From Myceligenerans pegani (lineage in GTDB: Bacteria; Actinomycetota; Actinomycetes; Actinomycetales; Cellulomonadaceae): a stretch of DNA of 32,663 nt. Of this stretch, positions 16,389 to 24,322 are shown one piece after another. Numbering within the stretch: position 1 is the stretch's first letter; each line of letters opens with the position of its first letter. The notes under the pieces were generated by a model. The model ran no database searches, was not told where the DNA came from, and saw nothing but the letters and a program-made list of their open reading frames with translations. The stretch spans positions 1-32,663 of the forward strand of contig NZ_JADBGR010000061.1 of assembly GCF_014892515.1 (NCBI RefSeq). The letters are read 5' to 3'. Made by a program: the position numbers and the translations under genes.

Positions 16389-18529
16389 GCAGCGGCGTCG
16401 CTCGTCGTGACCTTCAGCAGCACGGAGCGGTCGACGTCGAGAGACGGCGCCTCGAGGCCATGCTCGGCCAGCACAGCGCCGGGCAGAGTGACGCCACCCC
16501 GATCGAGCCACGGCGGTCGCTGGCCGGCGGGCACCGCGTCGGTGATGGCCAGTTCCTCGACGCGATAGCGGCGGGCGGGGTCGAGCCCGGGCAAGTGCAG
16601 GCGGGATGGTGGCCATGCTGCGGGTCGGTGCAGGACGGCGAACTGGTACACAGCCGCCGTGCGGTCGGGCGAGACGACGCCATCGAGCCGGGTCTCGGGT
16701 GGGGTGTCGGCGTGCACGACGGTGCCCGCGTGGAGCAGCGGGCGCAGCTCTTGGTGGGCGCGGACCCAGTTCCGGACGGCCTCGAACGTGGCATCGTCGA
16801 TCGCGGTGAGTTCGAGCTCGACCCCCAGGTGACCCCAGAGCACGGTCGCAGCGCGGAAGGCGAGCGGCGCGGTGCGGTGGGTGGTGTGGGACTCCTCGGC
16901 GCCGATATGGGTGCCTTGCAGCTCGGGGGGCAGCAGCAGCGTCGTCCAGCGTTGGATGTCGATGCGCTCGTGCGGGTCGTTGCAGTCCGAGTCCCAGACG
17001 CGATCGGTGTGCTCGATCACGCCGAGGTCGATGCGCCCGCCCCCGGATGCGCAGGACTCGATCTCCAGTCCTGGGTGTGCGGCGCGGAGTTCGTCCATCA
17101 TGCGATAGACCTGCTGGGTCTGGCGCCGCACACCGGGGTGTCCGCCGGGACTGTGGCCGGCGTCGGTGAGGAACCGGTTGTGGTCCCACTTGATGTAGGC
17201 GATACCCAGCCGCTTCACGAGGAGCGAGATGCGGTCGCGGACCAGCGTGTAGGCGTCCTCGTGGCCGAGGTCCAGGACGTGTTGGTGCCGGGAGGGCAGG
17301 CCGGGCCCGTGCCCGGCGTCGAAGATCCACTCGGGGTGCTCGCGGGCCAGCTCGGAGTCGAGGTTGGTCATCTCCGGCTCGAACCAGAGCCCGAACTCCA
17401 TGCCGAGCTCGCGGACCCGGTCAGCCAGTGGTTCGAGACCGGTCGGCCAGACGTCCGGGTCGACGATCCAGTCCCCGAGAGAGGTGGTGTCGTCGCGGCG
17501 GCCGAGGAACCAGCCGTCGTCGACGACGAACCGCTCGGCGCCGAGTGCGGCGCTGCGCTCGGCGAGGGTGACGAGCCGGTCGAGATCGTGGTCGAAGTAG
17601 ACCGCCTCCCACGTGTTCACCAGCACCGGCCGTGGCGTGGCGGGGTGCGACGCTCTGGAGCGCAGGAAACGGTGGAAGCGGCTGGACAACTCGTCCAGTC
17701 CGTCACCCCACGAACCGAACAGCCATGGAGTGGTGAAGTCCTCCCCGGCGCCCAGGACGAGCTCGTCGGGCAGCAGCAACTCGCCGCCGCGCAACAGACG
17801 GGATCCGGCCGGAGTGCGTTCCGCCGCGAGTGTCTGGTTTCCGCTCCAGCCCAGATGCGCTCCCCACACCTCGCCACGGCGGAAACCGAATCCGTGCTCC
17901 CCGGCGAGCAGGACGGTGGGGGCATCCAGCCCTGGCTTGCCTCCTCGGCTCTCTCGCTCCCATCGCCCCAGGGGGAAGGCATGGCGTTGCGGTACCCGTT
18001 CGAGCGCCCACCGGCCGGTGAGGTCGAGCAGTTCATCGGCGCGGTCGGGCACGGGCAGCGCGAGCTCCAGCCGGTCCAGCCGGTATGCGGCGCCGAGGTT
18101 GCGCAGCCTGGCCCGGGACCGCAGGAGCCCGCTGGGTTCAAGGCGTAGCTCGATGGTCAGTGAAAGTTCGGACACGGTGTCAGCTGCCTCGATCGTGAGC
18201 GAGGCGGCGCCCCGGGGATCGTCGTCGTGCAGGACGCTGTCGGTGACGAGAAACTGCGGCGCCCAGGCACGGCCCGCACGTGATCCGGCGATGCCGGGGG
18301 TGCCCAGCCAGCCCTCGGCGAGCTGTGGGAGGACTGGAACGGGCTGCGGGTAGGTCACGGGGCTGTCGCCGATGGCAGGACGTGTGGACAGTTCCAACGC
18401 GTCGAGATCCTCGGGCGCGAGCACGCCGAGGTCGCGTCCCCAGTGCAGGATGCGGGGCAGGCGGTTGTCGGTGAGGGAGACGACGACGCTGGTGTCGTCG
18501 CGTCGCAGGTGGACGATGGGCGAAGCCAT
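16385..18529 (-). CDS. GH36 alpha-galactosidase, cytoplasmic
   Basis: A 714-residue glycoside hydrolase family 36 enzyme that removes alpha-1,6-galactose from melibiose/raffinose-type sugars. The N-terminal beta-sandwich covers about 1-300 and the TIM barrel about 310-610. The nucleophile D449 is in YIKWDHNR and the acid/base D515 in DSDCND, 66 residues apart as in characterised GH36 enzymes. WFEPEM (382-387) and the W of DDGW (340) build the sugar site. There is no signal peptide. The ATG at 18529 fits the ribosome site GAAAGGA; an ATG at 18535 overlaps the permease stop but has no spacing. It is downstream of the transporter genes, so it acts on imported sugar. Confidence 0.95.
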   Translation of the reverse strand: MASPIVHLRRDDTSVVVSLTDNRLPRILHWGRDLGVLAPEDLDALELSTRPAIGDSPVTYPQPVPVLPQLAEGWLGTPGIAGSRAGRAWAPQFLVTDSVLHDDDPRGAASLTIEAADTVSELSLTIELRLEPSGLLRSRARLRNLGAAYRLDRLELALPVPDRADELLDLTGRWALERVPQRHAFPLGRWERESRGGKPGLDAPTVLLAGEHGFGFRRGEVWGAHLGWSGNQTLAAERTPAGSRLLRGGELLLPDELVLGAGEDFTTPWLFGSWGDGLDELSSRFHRFLRSRASHPATPRPVLVNTWEAVYFDHDLDRLVTLAERSAALGAERFVVDDGWFLGRRDDTTSLGDWIVDPDVWPTGLEPLADRVRELGMEFGLWFEPEMTNLDSELAREHPEWIFDAGHGPGLPSRHQHVLDLGHEDAYTLVRDRISLLVKRLGIAYIKWDHNRFLTDAGHSPGGHPGVRRQTQQVYRMMDELRAAHPGLEIESCASGGGRIDLGVIEHTDRVWDSDCNDPHERIDIQRWTTLLLPPELQGTHIGAEESHTTHRTAPLAFRAATVLWGHLGVELELTAIDDATFEAVRNWVRAHQELRPLLHAGTVVHADTPPETRLDGVVSPDRTAAVYQFAVLHRPAAWPPSRLHLPGLDPARRYRVEELAITDAVPAGQRPPWLDRGGVTLPGAVLAEHGLEAPSLDVDRSVLLKVTTSDAAA

Positions 18530-18531
18530 GG

Positions 18532-19395
18532 TCATCCTTTCAGGCCACTGCTGGCGATACCGGCGAAGAACTGCCGTTGCAGGAAGAGGAACACCAGGAC
18601 CAGCGGCACCGTGCAGATCAGGGCGCCGGCCATCAGGGCGGGATAGTCGGTGCCGAACTGCCCCTGCATGGAGGCGAGCCCGACGGGTAGCGGCCTGGCG
18701 TCTCCGGTCGGGGTGACGATGAGCGGCCAGAGCAGGTCGTTCCACGAGTACAGGGAGGTCAGCACGGCGAGCGCGGCGACCGTGGGCCGGGCCATGGGCA
18801 GCATGACGCTCCAGAAGGTGCGGACGGGGCCCGCGCCGTCCAGGCGGGCGGCCTCCTCGTACTCCCTGGGCATGGTGATGAACGCCTGCCGCATGAGAAA
18901 CGTCCCGAAGGCCGAGAAGATCCCCGGGATGGCCAGCGCCGGGATGGTGTTGAGCAGGCCGACGTCGCGGATGATCTCGAACTGGCCGAGCAGGAACAGC
19001 TGACTGGGCACCATCAACATCAGCAGGAAGATGACGAACAGCAGGTTCCGGCCTGGGAAGCGCAACCGGGCGAAGGCATAGCCGGCCAGGGCGGCCACAA
19101 GGACCTGCCCGACCACACGCATCACCAGCGACGCGGCCGAAACCCCGAACTGTGCCCAGAACGGAACCGAGTCGAAGAACGTGGCATAACCCCGCACGCT
19201 GGGCTGCTCGGGCAGAATTGTCGGGGGCAGCGAGGAGACCTCGGCGTTGGTCTTGAAGGACGCGAGGATCTCCCACACGAACGGCACGACCATGAGCGCG
19301 GCGGCGACGACGAGGATGACGTGGATGCGCCATTCACCGCGGCGGCTGGGGGCGGGGCGGCCGGGCGCGGTGGCCCGGACGGCGATGCTACTCAT
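18532..19395 (-). CDS. Sugar ABC transporter permease, MalG type
   Basis: A 287-residue inner-membrane permease with about six membrane segments. The EAA loop that docks the ATPase is EEAARLDGAGPVRTFWSVMLPMARP (about residues 183-207), the MalG-type form. It overlaps the preceding permease by 8 bases and is separated from the GH36 start by 2 bases. It pairs with the MalF-type permease to form the import channel for the operon's oligosaccharide (carbohydrate uptake family CUT1). Confidence 0.95.
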   Translation of the reverse strand: MSSIAVRATAPGRPAPSRRGEWRIHVILVVAAALMVVPFVWEILASFKTNAEVSSLPPTILPEQPSVRGYATFFDSVPFWAQFGVSAASLVMRVVGQVLVAALAGYAFARLRFPGRNLLFVIFLLMLMVPSQLFLLGQFEIIRDVGLLNTIPALAIPGIFSAFGTFLMRQAFITMPREYEEAARLDGAGPVRTFWSVMLPMARPTVAALAVLTSLYSWNDLLWPLIVTPTGDARPLPVGLASMQGQFGTDYPALMAGALICTVPLVLVFLFLQRQFFAGIASSGLKG

Positions 19396-20317
19396 AGACG
19401 ACCCACTTCTTCTGCAGGCGGAACTGTACGGCGGTGGCGGCCATGATGATGATCAGCAGCACCATCGCGATTGCGGCGGCATCGCCCTGACGGAACTGCA
19501 CGAAGCCGGCTTCGTAGAACAGGTAGACGATGGTCTTGGAGCCGTCGATCGCGGTGTTGTTGATGCTGCCGAGCATGACGAAGACGAGGTCGAACATCTG
19601 CAGTGCGGAGATGACCGACAGGATCATCACGAAGAAGATCGTGGGGCTCAGCAGCGGCAGCGTGATTGAGAAGAACTGGCGGATCCGCCCGGCGCCGTCC
19701 AGGGACGAAGCTTCGTAGAGGTCCATGGGGATGCTTTGGAGTCCTGCACCGAGGATGATGAGGTTGATCCCGAGGGTCATCCAGATCCCGACCGCCGCGA
19801 AGGCGTAGATCGTGAACCGGTCGTCGGCGACCCAGTACTGCCCGGGGATCCCGAAGAGAGACAGGGCCCAGTTGAACAGGCCGAAGTCGCCGTTGAGGAT
19901 GAACCGCCACACCATTCCCACCGCGACCGGCAGGGTCACGACGGGCAGGAAGAACAGCACCCGGTAGATCGCACGCCCGCGGGAGACCTGCTGGATGAGA
20001 GCGGCGAGCACGATGGCGATCGGAATGCCGAGCAGTACCAGTCCCGTGTAGAGGCCGGAGTTGCGCAGCGCCCTCCAGAAGTCGCCGTCGGTCAGCAGGC
20101 GGGCGTAGTTGTCGAGGCCGGTGAACTGGCCGGGACCGAACGCGGGGACGTTCATGAAGCTGGTCAGGAACGTCGAGGCGAAGGGCCACAGGTACAGGAC
20201 CGCGAGCCCGATGGTGGCCGGCGCGATCATGACGAGCGCCCACCAGTCGGTGCGGTTCGACACGCCGGTGCGGCGGCGTTTCGCCGACCGCACCGGCTCT
20301 CGGGTCTGTGTGCTCAT
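19388..20317 (-). CDS. Sugar ABC transporter permease, MalF type
   Basis: A 309-residue permease with an N-terminal basic tail and about six membrane segments. The EAA loop is YEASSLDGAGRIRQFFSITLPLLSP. The ATG at 20317 overlaps the stop of the binding-protein gene (ATGA), so translation is coupled. An upstream extension of the open frame lies inside the binding-protein gene and is not used. It forms the heterodimeric channel with the MalG-type partner. Confidence 0.95.
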   Translation of the reverse strand: MSTQTREPVRSAKRRRTGVSNRTDWWALVMIAPATIGLAVLYLWPFASTFLTSFMNVPAFGPGQFTGLDNYARLLTDGDFWRALRNSGLYTGLVLLGIPIAIVLAALIQQVSRGRAIYRVLFFLPVVTLPVAVGMVWRFILNGDFGLFNWALSLFGIPGQYWVADDRFTIYAFAAVGIWMTLGINLIILGAGLQSIPMDLYEASSLDGAGRIRQFFSITLPLLSPTIFFVMILSVISALQMFDLVFVMLGSINNTAIDGSKTIVYLFYEAGFVQFRQGDAAAIAMVLLIIIMAATAVQFRLQKKWVVYE

Positions 20318-21576
20318 CGATCCGCGGCGAGGACCTCGTCGATGGCGGCCGCGTACTGTTCGGCTGCTTCCTCGGCGGAAGTCTCCCCGTTCCAGGCAGG
20401 CGTCAGATACTCGGTCTGCAGGCCCTGCCACTGTGCCGCGTTGCCCTGTACGGGCAGAGGCACGGCGTAGTCCACGGCGTCGATGAAGACCTGCAGATTC
20501 TCGAACTCGGGCATCGCGTCGATCCAGCCCTGCTGGGTGCCTTCGAACGCCGGAAGGACAGCTCCGGTCTCGGCCTGGATCTGCGCGGCGCGCTCCCCGC
20601 TGGCGAACAAGAGGAACTTCGTGACCTCTTCGGGGTGATCGGTCCCGGCGAAGCCGACATTGGCGATCCCGCTGGTGATGTTCGCTTGACCGGCTGGCCC
20701 GGTCGGCAGGGGCGCCACATCGACCTTCGGTCGGAACTCCTCGTTGTTGTAGAACTGCAGTGCCCAGAACGAACCCGACATGTACATCGCGACCTTGCCC
20801 TGCTCGAACATCGTCACGGCTTCCGTGTCGGATAGCTGCTGCAGGGTCGGGGAGGAGCCGTCGGCCTGCAGGTCGGTCCAGAACTTGATGCCCTCGACCG
20901 CTTCCGGTGAGTCGATCGTGGCGGTCGTGCCGTCATCGGAGATGACCTGGCCGCCGGCTTGGTAGATCGTGTTGTAGTAGCCGCCCTGTGGGTCGATCGG
21001 TGCCGCGATACCCCACACGTCATCCGTCGTGAGTGCTCGCGCGGTCTCGCGGAAGTCGTCCCACGTCCAGTCCGGCGACGGGTAGTCCACGCCCGCGGCG
21101 TCGAAGAGCTCCTTGTTGAACCAGACTCCGTTGGTGTCGAAGTCCTTCGGCAATCCGTAGATCGCGCCGTCGCCCTGGTCGTACAGATCGAGGACGGCCT
21201 GCGGATAGTTGGCCAGGTCGACCCCTTCGGACTCGACGGCGTCCGTGATGTCGAGCAGTTGCCCGCCGGCGGCATAGGGGCGGATCTGCTGGGCGAGCAT
21301 CCAGAACGCGTCCGGGGCGGTGCCGCCCTGGGCGCCGGTCTGCAGCGTCGACCAGTACTGCGGCCACGGCTGCTCCTGGACCTCGACGTTGATGCCGGGG
21401 TTCTCCTCCTCGAACGCCGCGGCGATCGCCTCCATCGCCGGGGTCTGGGTTCCTGCCCAGACGCCGTAGGTGATGGTGACCTCACCGTCGTCTCCTGTCG
21501 GGCCGCCGGAGCAGCCCGTCAGGAGCGCGCCGGTGGCGATCAGGGCCGCGGTGGCCAGGACTTTCTTGGTGCGCAC
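20314..21576 (-). CDS. Sugar-binding lipoprotein of the ABC importer
   Basis: A 420-residue extracytoplasmic solute-binding protein. The lipoprotein signal starts VRTKKVLATAALIATG and ends in the lipobox LLTGC with lipidated C22. The mature part is a CUT1-type binding protein (VTITYGVWAGTQTPAMEAI, WTWDDFRETARAL, the hinge stretch MFEQGKVAMYMSG). The GTG at 21576 is set by the signal peptide and by the ribosome site AAAGGAAAG; two such repeats stand in front of it, which would favour high expression, as expected for a binding protein. It is 22 bases downstream of the GH97 gene. Confidence 0.95.
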   Translation of the reverse strand: MRTKKVLATAALIATGALLTGCSGGPTGDDGEVTITYGVWAGTQTPAMEAIAAAFEEENPGINVEVQEQPWPQYWSTLQTGAQGGTAPDAFWMLAQQIRPYAAGGQLLDITDAVESEGVDLANYPQAVLDLYDQGDGAIYGLPKDFDTNGVWFNKELFDAAGVDYPSPDWTWDDFRETARALTTDDVWGIAAPIDPQGGYYNTIYQAGGQVISDDGTTATIDSPEAVEGIKFWTDLQADGSSPTLQQLSDTEAVTMFEQGKVAMYMSGSFWALQFYNNEEFRPKVDVAPLPTGPAGQANITSGIANVGFAGTDHPEEVTKFLLFASGERAAQIQAETGAVLPAFEGTQQGWIDAMPEFENLQVFIDAVDYAVPLPVQGNAAQWQGLQTEYLTPAWNGETSAEEAAEQYAAAIDEVLAADR

Positions 21577-21598
21577 GGTTCTTTCCTTTCCTTTCCGG

Positions 21599-24103
21599 TC
21601 AACTCCGACCGGGAGTTCCTGTGTGCTGGGAGGCGGCGACGACCCTGCCCGAGGCCCAATCGACGTGCGCCGGGGTGCCTCCTCCCGGCTCGGTGACGAG
21701 TTCGAGCACATCGACGCCGACCACGTCGACGTCGATCGAGGTCGGGTCGGATCCCGCGTGCAGGTCGACGGTGGCGAGCTCGGCGCCGTCACCGAGCACG
21801 CGAGCCACAGCGCGCGTGCCGGGCGTTTCGTCGTCGATCCCTACCTCGGCCAGGAGCCGGGAGGCTCCACCATCGAGGTGGATGACGACGCGGGACGGAG
21901 TGGACACGCCCAGGCCGGTGTCGTGCTCCTTCCCGGCAATACGCATCCGGGCACCGTCGCCCGGGTTCCCGCCGCCGTTGCTCGTATCGCGTTCGACCGG
22001 ACCGCTCTCGTTCTCGAACGCGACGATCCCCAGCGACGAGAGCGCATGCTCCCCGGGCGTCAGCGGGGCGACGAGCCGGGCGTGGGTGACAACCGGCACG
22101 TCCGAGTCCGGGCCCTCGACCGTGACGACCCCGACCTGGCCGGCGCGTACCGCGCGAGGTGAGCGCACGCGCCACAGACCCGGCTCGATGCGTTCGGCCG
22201 TCCAGCCCGGTTCCAGGCGCAGGCTAGCGTCAGGGGCGGTACGTAGCTCGGCGGAACCGTCCGAGGAGAGCGTCTGCACGGCGGGCTCGACCACGAGCGG
22301 CTCACGTAACGGCCTCGGCCTCGTGCGGAACGGTGTCGCCCCGGCTGGGGCGAGGATTGCCGCGAAACCGCCGTTGTTCGCGACGACGACGTCGAGTTCG
22401 TTCCCGACGCCGTCCCTCGTGTCTGAGGTCAGGCCGCCCTCGGGGGCGTCGGTCAGGATCCATGCCTGCCAGGGCGCGTCGCCGAGCCGCGTCAGCGGCA
22501 CGGTGAGGGCGCGGGCGTCGCCTGTGGCGATGGCGCCGATGTACCAGCGGTCACCACGTCGGCGGGCGATGACCGCCTCGGCGTCGGGATCGCCGCAGAG
22601 CAATCTGGTTTCGTCCCACGTGGGCGGCAGCTCGGCAAGCAGGCGTGCCGCCTCGGGGCGGGATCGGTAGGCGTCCACGTCGTCGGCGAAGTGAGTGATC
22701 CCGCATTCGTAGACCACGGCGAGGGCCAGTTCGTGGGCGTCGCTCGTTTCCCTGCCTGGCGCGCCGAACGCCACGGGGGTGTAGTCCATGGCGCCGACGA
22801 CGTTCCGCGTGAACGGCTGGAGGACGTTGTGGGCCGCGGTCAGAGGGCTGCCCTGGTAGAAGACGTAGTACTCCGCCCCGCGAACGGCCTCGTACCCGAT
22901 CACCTGCGGCCAGGTGCGGGCCCAGCCACGCGGGATGACCGAGCCGTGGAAGTTGACCATGAGCCCGAGGCGCGCGGTCTCGGCGAGGATCGTGTCGTAC
23001 CAGCGGTAGCGGTCCTTGGCCTCGGACTCCATGAAGTCGACCTTGATACCGGCCACGCCCCAGGAACGCCACAGCGCGAGCTTGCGCAGGTTCTCCGGCC
23101 CGTCGAGGTCGTGCCAGACGGTCCATAGGTGCACCTGGATGCCGCGGCGACTGGCGTACTCGACGATGTCGGGCACCCACACCGGGTCCCAGCCGCAGTC
23201 GATCAGCAGGTGCTCCCAGCCGAGTTCGGCCGCGGCATCGACGAACCGTCGCTGGTGCTCGAGCTGGGCGCCAGAGTAGAAGTCGGACCACCACGACCAC
23301 GCGGCCCGGCCCGGACGCACCCATGACACGTCTTCGAGCAGCGGTGCAGCGTCGGGCGCGAGCTCATCGATGAGGCGGGTCTCCACGACATCGGCGAGAC
23401 CGCCGATCACGAGGACGCGCCAGGGTGTCACCGGTCCGCGGGTGACCTCGAGGTCCTCGTCGGCCAGTTGTACGCGCGCTACGCCGGCGGCGATGCGTAG
23501 GTGCGCCCCGCTGAACCGGCCGTCGATTCCGGACTCACTGACCAGGACATATGGGTGCGTCAAGTCCTCGCCAGCGGCTCGCAGGAGTACGGGCAAGCCG
23601 GTCTCGACGTCGGCGGGCAGATCGATGGCGTACCGGGGTGTCTCGTACCAGGTCTGGTAGTCGAGTACCCAAGCCCGGTCGAACGTGTCCAAGGGAACGT
23701 CCGTCAGGTCTGCCTGGAACCGGGCATGGCCCTGCAGGCCGTCTATGGCATAGCGCAGCGCGATACCGTCACGGGCCTCCCGAACGTGCAGCTGCCATTC
23801 GATCCCCGAGACGTGCCGGAAGCGGTGCACGATGTGCCGGTGTTCGTACGAGTGAGGGCCGGTGGCCTTACCGCCCACGGCGTTCCAGGAGCCCCGCTGG
23901 GCCGACTCCTGCGAGCGGATCAGGCTGACCTCGCTGCCTAGGTCGTGCCCGTCGACGCGAATCCCCGCGGCGATCCCCTGGATGATCGGGCGGTCCCCGA
24001 CAAGGACGTCCAGGAACGCGCGGCCGTCGTGGAGGCGCAGCCGTGTCGTGGGCCCGGACTGTGTCGTCGCTGGGGCTGTTGCTCGGGGTGAAGTGGTGAC
24101 CAC
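21599..24103 (-). CDS. GH97 glycosidase with C-terminal NPCBM module, cytoplasmic
   Basis: An 834-residue glycoside hydrolase family 97 enzyme. The barrel has WVRPGRAAWSWWSD (261-274), D356 in GIKVDFME and E405/E411 in YEAVRGAE, followed by PFTRNVVGAMDYTP. An aspartate at the KVDF position is what retaining (alpha-galactosidase-like) GH97 members use as nucleophile; inverting alpha-glucosidases lack it. Residues about 685-825 form an NPCBM-type sugar-binding module (GKEHDTGLGVSTPS, VGIDDETPG, VDWAS). No signal peptide is seen. The GTG at 24103 is preferred (GGAG ahead); the GTG at 24139 is an alternative. It is first in the six-gene operon. Confidence 0.9.
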   Translation of the reverse strand: MVTTSPRATAPATTQSGPTTRLRLHDGRAFLDVLVGDRPIIQGIAAGIRVDGHDLGSEVSLIRSQESAQRGSWNAVGGKATGPHSYEHRHIVHRFRHVSGIEWQLHVREARDGIALRYAIDGLQGHARFQADLTDVPLDTFDRAWVLDYQTWYETPRYAIDLPADVETGLPVLLRAAGEDLTHPYVLVSESGIDGRFSGAHLRIAAGVARVQLADEDLEVTRGPVTPWRVLVIGGLADVVETRLIDELAPDAAPLLEDVSWVRPGRAAWSWWSDFYSGAQLEHQRRFVDAAAELGWEHLLIDCGWDPVWVPDIVEYASRRGIQVHLWTVWHDLDGPENLRKLALWRSWGVAGIKVDFMESEAKDRYRWYDTILAETARLGLMVNFHGSVIPRGWARTWPQVIGYEAVRGAEYYVFYQGSPLTAAHNVLQPFTRNVVGAMDYTPVAFGAPGRETSDAHELALAVVYECGITHFADDVDAYRSRPEAARLLAELPPTWDETRLLCGDPDAEAVIARRRGDRWYIGAIATGDARALTVPLTRLGDAPWQAWILTDAPEGGLTSDTRDGVGNELDVVVANNGGFAAILAPAGATPFRTRPRPLREPLVVEPAVQTLSSDGSAELRTAPDASLRLEPGWTAERIEPGLWRVRSPRAVRAGQVGVVTVEGPDSDVPVVTHARLVAPLTPGEHALSSLGIVAFENESGPVERDTSNGGGNPGDGARMRIAGKEHDTGLGVSTPSRVVIHLDGGASRLLAEVGIDDETPGTRAVARVLGDGAELATVDLHAGSDPTSIDVDVVGVDVLELVTEPGGGTPAHVDWASGRVVAASQHTGTPGRS
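21601..21617 (-). other. Small intercistronic stem-loop at the GH97/binding-protein junction
   Basis: AACTCC (21601-21606) and GGAGTT (21612-21617) can pair around a 5-base loop. The structure covers the stop of the GH97 gene, just ahead of the binding-protein ribosome site. It may help set the relative expression of the two genes. The stem is short and the role is a guess. Confidence 0.3.
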
Positions 24104-24162
24104 TATGTCTCCGTCAGAGGTTCCTGGACGTGTCGGCACGCCGTGTGCCTACCTCGACGTTA

Positions 24163-24176
24163 TCTTCGGGCGAAGA
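24163..24176. promoter_or_regulatory. Palindrome upstream of the alpha-galactoside operon, candidate operator
   Basis: TCTTCG-GG-CGAAGA has perfect 6-base arms and lies about 60 bases before the operon's first gene, the only long gap in the operon. A weaker symmetry, GGCAC...GTGCC, is at 24135-24149. Control by the AraC-type regulator would normally use direct repeats, so a second repressor is possible. Confidence 0.4.
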
Positions 24177-24275
24177 CAGTGGACATGGCCGATCGCCGTC
24201 AATCCCCTGGACGATCCGATGATCTGGCGAAAAGCGCGGCGAGGGCCACGGCAGGCCAGGTTGCCGGGTGGCGGC

Positions 24276-24312
24276 GGGGGCTGCCAGGCGGCGCCCCTGC
24301 ATGGCAGCCCCC
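24276..24312 (-). terminator. Terminator of the secreted GH97 gene
   Basis: GGGGGCTGCCA (24276-24286) pairs perfectly over 11 bp with TGGCAGCCCCC (24302-24312). It begins 10 bases beyond the stop of the secreted GH97 gene in its direction of transcription. It separates that gene from the operon below. Confidence 0.75.
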
Positions 24313-24322
24313 ACCTGAGTGC

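Noticed and set aside
16460-18148. 562-codon forward frame opposite the GH36 gene
   Set aside because: It is antisense to a gene with intact catalytic residues and shows only the valine/glycine/glutamate-rich composition of a mirror frame.
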